Positions 34,651-43,823 of a stretch of 64,000 nucleotides of DNA are shown one piece after another; the stretch's first letter is position 1, and each line of letters opens with the position of its first letter. The notes under the pieces are model-generated. The model did not search any database. It saw only the letters and a program-made list of their open reading frames with translations, and was not told the origin of the DNA. Both the position numbers and the translations under genes were made by a program. The DNA comes from Meconema thalassinum (Eukaryota; Arthropoda; Insecta; Orthoptera; Tettigoniidae): assembly GCA_946902985.2 (NCBI GenBank), contig OX336392.1:24310982-24374981 (forward strand), in the 5' to 3' direction.

Positions 34651-35035
34651 CCAGCCTCCCACCGCCATTCATCTGTGACGTCATAGCCAGTCTCAAAGCA
34701 AGTCTATACTTGTAGAACATGCCATGTGACAAGGTTAGGTTTACTGAGCTGAGGTTAACTTAGGTTAGCTAGCTCTATCTCACTCCTAGCCAATCATTAA
34801 CCTTAAAAGCACTCTAGAGTTCTTGGAATCTGTTCATGTAATTATTATTCTTGACAGTACTTTGGAAATTACATCCTGAAAAACATCAATCCCCTTGAAT
34901 TTTTTTTAAACTCTTAATATTATTATTATTATTAGCCAAGTCACTTTACTAAAATTTAATTTATGTGTATTTGTTGATATGAAAGTCTCTACAACCAGCC
35001 ATGCTTGCACCCACTTTTTGCTTTTACTTTTGCTC

Positions 35036-35319
35036 CCATATTAATGCCAACTCTTATAACTATAAGCAACAGCAAAATGTAAATGGAATAATATTTCTGA
35101 TAATGTTCAAAACAAAAGTCCTGAGGTCTTGGGTTTGAATTCTCAACTATGATTGTCAGCCAATGAGTTACACTACAGAAAACTTTTTATTTTTGTGATG
35201 TGTTGCATGATAATTTGCCCATTTCGCGATGTAGTGGCTAGTATACTTGAGTGTTATCCCAGAGGTTTTGGGTTCCAACTCGACTATGGCCAGAATTTAA
35301 TTTTTGATCTGAGAGTTGG
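35036..35319 (+). repeat. SINE-like repeat, cassette 2, right arm
   Basis: Inverted counterpart. The A-box-like motif is at 35230 and the B-box-like motif at 35271. Confidence 0.65.
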
Positions 35320-35389
35320 AAGGTTAGGTTAGGTGAAGTTAGGTTAGGTGAAATTAGGTTGGGTGAAGTTAGGTTAGGTTAGGTTAGGG
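35320..35389 (+). repeat. TTAGG-like tract, cassette 2, right arm
   Basis: Inverted counterpart of 33873-33942. Confidence 0.8.
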
Positions 35390-35408
35390 GAGATTGTTTT
35401 AGTAAAAC

Positions 35409-35602
35409 ACCACATTTGGCCCCACTTTTTACTCACACATTTTGCTCCCACTTTGTGCACTCACTTTTCCTCGCTCTTTTTGCTCCCACTTTTGCTTTCA
35501 CATTTGATCCCACTTTCTGCTCCCATATTTGCTCACACTTGTTTGCTCCCACTTCTGCTTACACGTTTTGCTCCCACTTTTTGCTCCCACATTTTTTTTG
35601 CT
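35409..35602 (-). repeat. 11-bp minisatellite, cassette 2, right arm
   Basis: Inverted counterpart of 33660-33853. Confidence 0.85.
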
Positions 35603-35604
35603 TT

Positions 35605-35891
35605 CCATATTAATGTCAACTCTTATAACTATAAGCAGCAGCAGCAAAATGCAAATGGAATAATATTTCTGATAATGTTCAAAACAAAAAGTCCTGAGGT
35701 CTTGGGTTTGAATTCCCGAACTATGGTTGACAGCCAATGAGTTACACTACAGGAAACTTTTACTTTATGTTGTGTTGCATGGTAATTTGCTCATTTTTGC
35801 GGTGTAGTGGCTAGTATACTTGTGTGTTATCCCTGAAGTCTTGGGTTCCAACTCAACTATGCCTAGAATTTAATCTTGATCTGTGAGTTGA
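35605..35891 (+). repeat. SINE-like repeat, cassette 1, right arm
   Basis: Inverted counterpart. The A-box-like motif is at 35803 and the B-box-like motif at 35844, directly followed by the TTAGG-like tail at 35892. Confidence 0.65.
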
Positions 35892-36097
35892 AAGTTAGGT
35901 TAGGTGAAGTTAGATTAGGTAAAGTTAGGTTAGGTGAAGTTATGATGGGTTAGGTTAGGTAAAGTTCAGTCAAGTTAGGTTAGGTAAAGTTAGGTTAGGT
36001 TAGGTTAGGTGAAGTTAGGTGAGGTGAGGTTAGGTTAGGTGAGGTGAGGTGAGGTTAGGTTAGGTGAGGTTAGGTGAGGTTAGGTGAGGTTAGGTTA
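35892..36097 (+). repeat. TTAGG-like tract, cassette 1, right arm
   Basis: Inverted counterpart; on the plus strand it reads GGTTAGGTTAGGTGA and variants. Confidence 0.8.
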
Positions 36098-36136
36098 TGA
36101 CTAAGTTTGTTATGTCTAGTTGTTTTAGAAAAACAC

Positions 36137-36407
36137 CATTTTTGCTCTCATATTTGCTTTCATATTTTCTTTGCACTTTAATCGATCTTGACTTGTGTAT
36201 TTACTTTTGTTGGTATATTTGTTGACATATTTGTTGGCATATTTGCTCCCACTTTTTTTTATATTTGCTTTCTCCCACATTTGATCCCATATTTGCTCCC
36301 ACTTTTTGCTCACAGTTTTTTTTTCTCCCGCATTTGCTACCACTTTTGCTCCCACTTTTTACCCCCCACCTTTGCTCCCACTTTTTGCATGTATATATGC
36401 TCCCACA
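36137..36407 (-). repeat. 11-bp minisatellite GTGGGAGCAAA, cassette 1, right arm
   Basis: Inverted counterpart of 32855-33125. It ends 64 bp before the FLYWCH-like ATG, so it may lie in the 5' flank or leader of that ORF. Confidence 0.85.
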
Positions 36408-36471
36408 TTAAACTATTTTTGTTATTACCAAGTTGTCTTTACTAGAGATTAGTTTGTGCTTGACAGTTGAT

Positions 36472-37305
36472 ATGGAAGTATCAGTGACTAGGTATGGTAA
36501 GCCTTATGCATACTATAAAGGATATTCATATATTGTGAAACGAAGCAATAAAAATGGAACTGTTATTTGGCGCTGTTCAAAGCAACGATCGAAACAGTGT
36601 CGAGGAATGCTTAAAACAAAAGAATCGGACGTACTTTCTTCAAACAATCATGAATGTAAACTTAATAATCACGCTAGTCTAAATGTAAGGAAAACCCAAA
36701 CCAAAGCAAGAAACCAAGTCCAAGAGAAAGATAGTACTGCTCAAGATAATATTAACCTCAAGTTTAATACACTACAACGCACTCATGCTGTTAGCGAGTT
36801 GTTTAATGAGAAACCTTTAACACCTCCTGTGAAACCCATGTTCAGACATGCACCCACATCTCAAAAGCCCTCAACCCTATCGGAGACAATATACCCCATC
36901 AAAAAGTTAGTGGGGAAAGGTAATAGTGGTAATAATAACATAACAATGTTAAAGCATTCTAGCACATCTAAAAACAAGCTTTCAACACTATCAAAGACAA
37001 CTCAAACCATTGAACAGACTGTGGACACTGGTGGAAATTATCATGGTAATGATAACGATGATAATGATCATCATTATGAAAATGATTATAATAATGAGGA
37101 TGATAATCATAATAATGGTGATAATCATGAACTGCTTCCCGAGATTCTGAAACCATTCATAAAAAATAGTAAATGGAACGATCCTAATATATTAGTCGAA
37201 CGTCTACAGCTCTTGCATGCCTGTAAACAGCTTGGTCATATTGGTTATGAGAAAGAGCTATTAAATATAGAAAATGAACTTCGTAAAGCTGCTATTATCG
37301 TGTAA
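36472..37305 (+). CDS. FLYWCH-like zinc-finger protein, 277 aa, right arm
   Basis: Inverted copy of the left-arm ORF with no amino-acid difference, including the low-complexity Asn/Asp/His stretch that would be expected to vary fastest. Antisense frames over the same interval are also unchanged, so nucleotide identity must be near complete. This suggests very recent duplication or conversion between arms. The upstream neighbour is the 11-bp minisatellite, and the downstream one is the convergent tRNA-Leu. It could be one exon of a longer gene; the sequence before the ATG (TTGACAG) could serve as an acceptor. Confidence 0.65.
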   Translation: MEVSVTRYGKPYAYYKGYSYIVKRSNKNGTVIWRCSKQRSKQCRGMLKTKESDVLSSNNHECKLNNHASLNVRKTQTKARNQVQEKDSTAQDNINLKFNTLQRTHAVSELFNEKPLTPPVKPMFRHAPTSQKPSTLSETIYPIKKLVGKGNSGNNNITMLKHSSTSKNKLSTLSKTTQTIEQTVDTGGNYHGNDNDDNDHHYENDYNNEDDNHNNGDNHELLPEILKPFIKNSKWNDPNILVERLQLLHACKQLGHIGYEKELLNIENELRKAAIIV

Positions 37306-37489
37306 TGGGTCAACGTAGCAACACCCCCCATCCCCTAAAAAATAATTTTCAACAAGTGTTATGTTTAAAAGAAATGATAAACAAAAAGAGCTGTATTCTG
37401 TGTGTCTATCTCTTGTAAAAAAAATGATTAAATTGATAAACATAGTTTGTGTATATTTCTTGTTTTCTTGCATGTTCAAGCAATAGTTA

Positions 37490-37578
37490 TGTCAGGGAAG
37501 GGATTCGAACCCTTGCTTCCTTATATATTTGAAAAGTTGATCTTAAGTCAAACGCCTTAACCACTCGGCCACCCTGAC
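37490..37578 (-). tRNA. tRNA-Leu (anticodon UAA), right arm
   Basis: Copy identical in sequence to the left-arm tRNA, inverted. The stems and both internal promoter boxes are intact, with the same T-C pair in the anticodon stem and the same lack of a nearby T-run. Confidence 0.9.
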
Positions 37579-37812
37579 AGTTACTGATTTAATTAGTCTT
37601 GTTGGACATTAGTGTTTACAAAACTTTTCTTTTCCCCACTGTATATATGCTCAACCACTTTTTGGTTTTTCAATGCTGATTTTTGTTTTGTTTCAATTTT
37701 TTTTCAGTAACATTGCAGTTATCGGTATTGCAAACTGAGTGTTTAATATAGGGTTAAAGGCATCTTAAAAATCACAAGCCTTACAGTTGTCACGTATCAT
37801 GTATAACATGTT

Positions 37813-38248
37813 ATCCTACATTCCACATAGGGCTCTACCTTCTTAACAGTGAACTCTGTTGGTCATTAAAATAACTACTTGTAAAATAATTCCACTGGTA
37901 AATCCTTTTAGCAAATATCATATATTAAATATTTTCACGCCATAGAACGACAACTTAAAAATCATTTATTGTAGGAATACCTTTAATGGGATCACCAAAC
38001 CTTCAAGTATGCAATATACATTCCAGATAGTGCTGTATTTTGGTCGATAGAGCCTCCAGTGCTTACATTAAATAAGAATACAGTTAACGTATAAATTTTT
38101 TATAAATCATAATTGTTTTCATAAAATACCAATTAATAAATATTTTCACACCAACGAATGACCATTTTAAAATGGTTTATTGTAGAAATATCTTTAATGG
38201 AATCTCCAAACCTTCAAGTAAACCATATGTGATGTACATTCCACATAG
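37813..38248 (-). repeat. Direct repeat of about 218 and 200 bp, right arm
   Basis: Inverted counterpart of 31014-31449. Confidence 0.75.
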
Positions 38249-39271
38249 CTACATAACCAAGAGTACATCGTGGTACCAATCTCCGCCGCATTGTGCGCTC
38301 ATTGTTTGTGTTGGATTTCTGTTTCATTACTAGAACTGTACTTACTGGTCAATAACCAATATAGTGGTCAAAGTGTTCCCCTGGTAGATAACCCATGTTT
38401 GGTTTGTCAATTTCTAATTGCAAGGTCAGTCAAGACCTAACAAAAATTAGTCTTAACGTATATATCCATCATCAACACCATATCATTAAACAAATGAAAC
38501 CATCTTAAGGTATTTATTACATTTAATTGCATTTTAGGAATCTTGCAAACATCTTGCAACCTTAAAGAGGAAAGTATAGACAGGAATTGTGAAAAGGAAA
38601 CCGTTCAATCATTCAATGTCGTTAGCGTTAGGAACCTCAACGTAAGAGGTTATGAAAGTCTATGTGAGAGTGTGGTTTTTACAGCTGAATGCCTTTTCCT
38701 GACACCCGCCTCAGTGACAAGTTTATGGGAAATGAAACTCAGCTATCATATCGAATGTAGAGCTCCTAGTCTAAGAGAAATTCATGTTGAGGTATTTGTC
38801 TGCAGAGAGTATGGTAAACGAAACAACAACAATAAAAGCATACATGTGAAGGGAATATTATGGAATTTTCGAGTACATGTAGTCAATTTTAATAAAAAAA
38901 TTGGATAAATTTCATGGTTTGTACACCACTTGGCTAAATTCGGTAAATTTTAGTGAATTTTCATCTATATTCGTCTAATTTTATATGAATTTGAGGTAGT
39001 TTAAACCATGCTTAGGTAAATCAATGGAATTTCAATAAATCTGGTAGTCATTTGTTGAATTTTGCTGGAATGTTGTGTCATTTGGTCAATTTTCGGAAAA
39101 TGTAGTGGATTTTAGGAAAATTTAAGGTAAATCATGGGCAAGCACACTATTATTAGCTGAGTTTCTAATACAATTTTGCATACCCTAGGACCAGTATTGC
39201 ATTATAAGGCATGCCATGTGTTAGCGTTCTTAAAAGCCAGTGATATAAAACAAAAAGAGGTCTTTAATTCC

Positions 39272-39822
39272 AACCCTGGGCGTCATATCTAGTGTCATGT
39301 AGGTTGACGATCATGGAGTCCCAGCTGAGACCGTCATTGCTTCCACTAACTTGTGCTAGGCTCCTCACTCTCTAATTTCCTGTCGACCACACTTGCTCAA
39401 CTCTTGTTCTCTACCGACCCCAACATGATTAGGGTATCCGAGCCCTAGGGAGTCTCTTCCTTTTGCAACTTCATTGGCCCTGGTTTATTTATTTTTCTGA
39501 TATCCTGAGGAGGCAGCCTTGCTTTTTTTTTATTTTCATGTTATTCCCTGTCTTTTGCCCAAGCCCCCTCAAGAAGGTAGGGTGTATTTAGCCCCACCAC
39601 TTGCGGTGCACTCTGCATATGGCTACACCCTCAAGGGCTGATCAGTTTGGAAGTTGGCGACCCCAAGGGATTTCTGAGCTGAGTCCAGTTTTCCTCCTCT
39701 TTATCCATTACCTCTGGGGCAAAGCCACTCCTAGTATACTTTTTATATGCCTTTCATGGCTCTCCTTCCTTCCAACTCCCTCAATCCTTATGCTTGAGGG
39801 TTGAGGGCCATTTTTTTATTCC
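39272..39822 (+). repeat. Interspersed repeat fragment containing a satellite-like monomer, right arm
   Basis: Inverted counterpart of 29440-29990; encloses the satellite-like monomer at 39536-39641. Confidence 0.5.
39536..39641 (-). repeat. Single diverged satellite monomer inside the element, right arm
   Basis: Inverted counterpart of 29621-29726, so it is antiparallel to the surrounding array. Confidence 0.85.
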
Positions 39823-40216
39823 TTCTGTCCTTTATTTGACCAATTGTTTTCCATTTCTTCTTCTAGTATATAAGCGTGTAGTAGCTTAGATTTAATTTTC
39901 ATATTTACGATGACCCAAACCATTGAGGGTCGCTGTAAAACGCTTCTCTCTTGTCCAAAGGACAGCATGTTGAATTCCTCACTGGCTCATGAATTTTATA
40001 CTTTGTTCACTTAGTTCTCATGGCTTTGAAACTGGCTGTCTGTAACGTGATCATTATTCATTTTAACTTCAGCGTACTAAACTAATTTTAAATTAGTTAA
40101 TTTTAAATTAATTATTTTAAATTCAGATTTGTGTTTCACAGTAAACACAATGATTATTCTCCGTTTAAAACAAGCCATACCATTCTTTTTCTAACATGAT
40201 AGCTTATACGTGGGCA

Positions 40217-40412
40217 TGGAAAGTAGTATAATCATCAGCTAAGGATTCAATTTCCATTACCTACACCTCTCATGGTATGCCAATTCGTTAAACTATAGAA
40301 AACGTTTCTATATGTTCTGTTACATTATTATTTCACCATCTCACCGTGTAGTGGTTAACCTACTTGGTTGTCAACCCTAAGGTCTTGGCTTCCAAGCCCG
40401 ACTATACCATGA
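40217..40412 (+). repeat. SINE-like repeat, diverged third copy, right arm
   Basis: Mirror of 28850-29045, in the same orientation relative to the palindrome axis. Confidence 0.6.
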
Positions 40413-40821
40413 CATTCATTTCAAGCTTGCCATAAGCTTCACTAAGCCTTTGTCAAACCTAACAACGATCTAGTCATGTGCATAGCATGTCCGCTATCAA
40501 GCAAATGAGTAATATGAAACTTACTGACAAGGTCGCTGTGCTGTTATCAGCAAGGCACACTACGCAAACCAAAGCCAGAGTCTCTGTGCAGATTCAACAC
40601 AGCGGTAGTAGGCAAGCCTAGGTTTGTTTAAAAATCATCATGAAAATAAGTCCACTGTCACCACAGAGGCCCCGGTTCGATTTTTTTTCACAAGGCTGCA
40701 ACAGGGTAGACTGTGTCTTGACAGGTAAAACTTTTTGGGGTGCATTCGTGAACCATGGCAAAGGGTTGCCCATCCTGACTTCTTCAACACCTCCAACCAA
40801 TGTTTACTATTACTGGTGAGT

Positions 40822-41023
40822 TACCTTTCTTTCTTCGGCTTTTCCCTATTAGTTTGAGTCGCCGGAGCCAACCAGGCTCATTTTGGTTTTGGCCTGGGAT
40901 TTAAGGCCGAATGCCACGTGATTTTTTCAGGTGAAAATTCCAACCCCCCGCTGTCACCGGGATTTGAACCCCAGCCGTCCGGGTAAAGACGAGCTGCTAA
41001 GCACCTGCGCCATCACGCTCCCC
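40822..41023 (-). repeat. tRNA-derived SINE, right arm
   Basis: Inverted copy of the 28240-28440 SINE with a few substitutions and one extra G. Confidence 0.75.
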
Positions 41024-41134
41024 ACAGGTTAGTTATCTATACACACATTAATCCATAATTACCTAATAATAATAATAACAACCATCCTCCATACACATGT
41101 CCATTAATGCATGGTTTCACAAAGATGCTTATGC

Positions 41135-42879
41135 TTTTAGGTGTATAACACATTTTTTCCCCATAACATGACTATTTACTGTTTTAGGGGTGAAATGATC
41201 CATCGAGGTAAAAGCCCTAATCATCCCCTATTTTTTAAGCTATCACACCTAATTTTATGATTCTTCGTTTCCGAGATAGGGATTTTTCAATTTTGGGGGG
41301 TAGTTTCACCCCCCTGCTATTTTTCATCAAAAACAAAAGATCTTAGGTTCATTTATCATTTTTAAGTGTTTAACACGTTTTTCCCCATAACATGACTATT
41401 TACTGTTTTAGGGGTGAAATGATCCATCGAGGTAAAAGCCCATATCATCCCCTATTTTTTAAGCTATCACACCTAATTTTAGGATTATTCGTTTCCGAGA
41501 TAGGGATTTTTCAATTTTGGGGGGTAGTTTCACCCCCTGCTATTTTTCATCAAAAACAAAAGATCTTAGGTTCATTTATCATTTTTAGGTGTTTAACACG
41601 TTTTTTCCCCATAACATAACTATTTACTGTTTTAGGGGTGAAATGATCCATCGAGGTAAAAGCCCATATCATCCCCTATTTTTTAAGCTATCACACCTAG
41701 TTTTAGGATTCTTCGTTTCCGAGATAGGGATTTTTCAATTTTGGGGGGTAGTTTCACCCCCCTGCTATTTTTCATCAAAAACAAAAGATCTTAGGTTCAT
41801 TTATCATTTTTAAGTGTTTAACACGTTTTTCCCCATAACATGACTATTTACTGTTTTAGGGGTGAAATGATCCATCGAGGTAAAAGCCCATATCATCCCC
41901 TATTTTTTAAGCTATCACACCTAATTTTAGGCTTCTTCGTTTCCTAGATATGGATTTTTCAATTTTGGGGGGTAGTTTCACCCCCCTGCTATTTTTCATC
42001 AAAAACAAAAGATCTTAGGTTCATTTATCATTTTTAGGTGTTTAACACGTTTTTCTCCCATAACATGACTATTTACTGTTTTAGGGGTGAAATGATCCAT
42101 CGAGGTAAAAGCCCATATCATCCCCTATTTTTTAAGCTATCACACCTAATTTTAGGATTATTCGTTTCCGAGATAGGGATTTTTCAATTTTGGGGGGTAG
42201 TTTCACCCCCTGCTATTTTTCATCAAAAACAAAAGATCTTAGGTTCATTTATCATTTTTAGGTGTTTAACACGTTTTTTCCCCATAACATAACTATTTAC
42301 TGTTTTAGGGGTGAAATGATCCATCGAGGTAAAAGCCCATATCATCCCCTATTTTTTAAGCTATCACACCTAGTTTTAGGATTCTTCGTTTCCGAGATAG
42401 GGATTTTTCAATTTTGGGGGGTAGTTTCACCCCCCTGCTATTTTTCATCAAAAACAAAAGATCTTAGGTTCATTTATCATTTTTAAGTGTTTAACACGTT
42501 TTTCCCCATAACATGACTATTTACTGTTTTAGGGGTGAAATGATCCATCGAGGTAAAAGCCCATATCATCCCCTATTTTTTAAGCTATCACACCTAATTT
42601 TAGGCTTCTTCGTTTCCTAGATATGGATTTTTCAATTTTGGGGGGTAGTTTCACCCCCCCTGCTATTTTTCATCAAAAACAAAAGATCTTAGGTTCATTT
42701 ATCATTTTTAGGTGTTTAACACGTTTTTCTCCCATAACATGACTATTTACTGTTTTAGGGGTGAAATGATCCATCGAGGTAAAAGCCTATATCATCCCCT
42801 ATTTTTTGAGCTATCACACCTAATTTTAGGCTTCTTCGTTTCCAAGATATGGATTTTTCAATTTTGGGGGGTAGTTTCA
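41135..42879 (-). repeat. 224-bp tandem array, right arm
   Basis: Inverted counterpart with the same number and order of monomer types, so the array was already present before the arms were duplicated or has been converted since. Small 1-bp length differences occur in the C-runs. Confidence 0.93.
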
Positions 42880-43127
42880 TCCCCAAACAGGGAATGTTGC
42901 CCCAAGTGCTAGGACCCCTCATACAAGTCCCTAGCATGATTGGTTCGCGAGATATGAACAAAAGTGTCGTTAGGCCCTTTCGACAAAAATGAATCCTACA
43001 TTCAAAAACGGGGTGTCACCCCGAGGGTTAGGATACTGCCTATGGCAAAATCTCATGAGGGGTTCAGAAAATATTAACAAACGTATAGTTAGGTCCTTTT
43101 GACAAAGGCCGACCGTGCGCGCACATA
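42880..43127 (-). repeat. Diverged subterminal units, right
   Basis: Mirror of 26135-26382. Here the motif reads TATCTCGCGAACC, so the left copy has lost bases. Open frames crossing this region on the minus strand do not persist between arms and are not called. Confidence 0.6.
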
Positions 43128-43394
43128 CAAAAAATATTACTATTTCAACCCCCGGGTAAGGGTAGTTTTTATTTTGGGGTGAATATACCCCATCCATAGA
43201 AAAGGAGAGTTCACCACGAGTCCTACGACACCTCATACGTTTAAGTCCGATTATTGGTTAGCGAGATAGTAAAAAGCCGATGACCTATTAGTTTTTTTTG
43301 GTTTATTTCAATACATATTAAAAAAACACTCATTGGTAAATCATCATTTAAAAAGCCCGCCCTCTTACAAAACTCCTCAAGTGCGCATGCGTAT
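43128..43394 (-). repeat. Single 265-bp subterminal unit, right arm
   Basis: One copy of the unit that is triplicated on the left. The two-unit difference accounts for essentially all of the 531-bp arm-length difference. Confidence 0.88.
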
Positions 43395-43746
43395 AAAAAA
43401 CATTCATCGCCAAAATGTTAAAAAACAACATGTTTACCCCAAATGGCCTTTCCAAATTCCATCCATTTTTAAAAAATAACCTCACCATCACCTAGAGCGG
43501 AAAAAATACCATCTAAACGACCCCTCACTCGACCCTACTCCTCCCCCACCACCTAACCCTTTGCCAACATAGGCATACATATTCAAGCACGAGCGCGACT
43601 TCAGGAAACCAACACTACCCCACTACTCGCGAATGACCTTTTAGTTTTGGTCTTTTAATCAAATAAAGAGCCTATAGGAAAGTAGGGGGCATTTCTACCA
43701 ATGCTAGGACACCCTGTATGTTTAAATCCCATGATTTGTTAGCGAA
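43395..43746 (-). repeat. Subterminal region, right, no gene
   Basis: Mirror of the left subterminal region with visibly more substitutions than the inner arms (TATTTCGCTAACAAA against TATCTCGCTAACCAA). No gene seen. Confidence 0.6.
43613..43627 (-). repeat. Internal copy of the terminal motif, right arm
   Basis: Inverted counterpart of 25104-25118, also 190 bp from the end. Confidence 0.8.
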
Positions 43747-43817
43747 ATATCAGGTTCGGGGCAGCTACGAGGGTGGCTCAATAAAAAGGTAAGCAGCTCC
43801 CCCACTACCCCACTACT
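43747..43817 (-). repeat. 71-bp terminal repeat, right
   Basis: Inverted copy of the left terminus, without mismatch. Confidence 0.85.
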
Positions 43818-43823
43818 CACTAT
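43818..43823 (+). other. Right target-site duplication CACTAT
   Basis: These are the first six satellite bases after the insert. They continue into CCAGAGTGCACC as in an intact monomer. Removing the insert and one CACTAT restores a normal monomer. Confidence 0.85.

Larger units (their letters stand above)
24914..43817. mobile_element. 18.9-kb palindromic insertion flanked by a 6-bp target duplication
   Basis: The whole interval is an inverted repeat centred near 34631. Paired positions sum to 69262 over most of the arms. Both outer ends carry the same 71-bp sequence in inverted orientation, starting AGTAGTGGGGTAGTG. CACTAT sits immediately outside each end, while the intact satellite has a single CACTAT at this place. 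A 6-bp duplication with 5'-AG termini is a signature described for Polinton/Maverick elements. No polymerase, integrase, ATPase or capsid gene was recognised, so that assignment is only a hypothesis. The content is composite: tandem repeats, SINE-like repeats, a tRNA gene and a FLYWCH-like ORF, each twice. A foldback-type non-autonomous DNA transposon is the alternative. Confidence 0.85.
34651..43817 (-). repeat. Right arm of the palindrome
   Basis: This arm is 9167 bp and is the reverse complement of the left arm. Differences cluster in its outer third. One of them converts a Tyr codon of a 113-codon frame in the left arm to a stop near 40619, which argues against that frame being a gene. 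Confidence 0.93.

Noticed and set aside
34530..34732. Two overlapping 61-codon frames across the palindrome centre
   Set aside because: They are the same sequence read from each arm into the spacer, a by-product of symmetry.
24914..43817. Palindrome as a sequencing or assembly fold-back artefact
   Set aside because: A fold-back would invert the satellite on one side and give identical arms. Here the satellite orientation and phase are preserved, a target duplication is present and the arms differ by 531 bp and many substitutions. Long-read confirmation would still be decisive.
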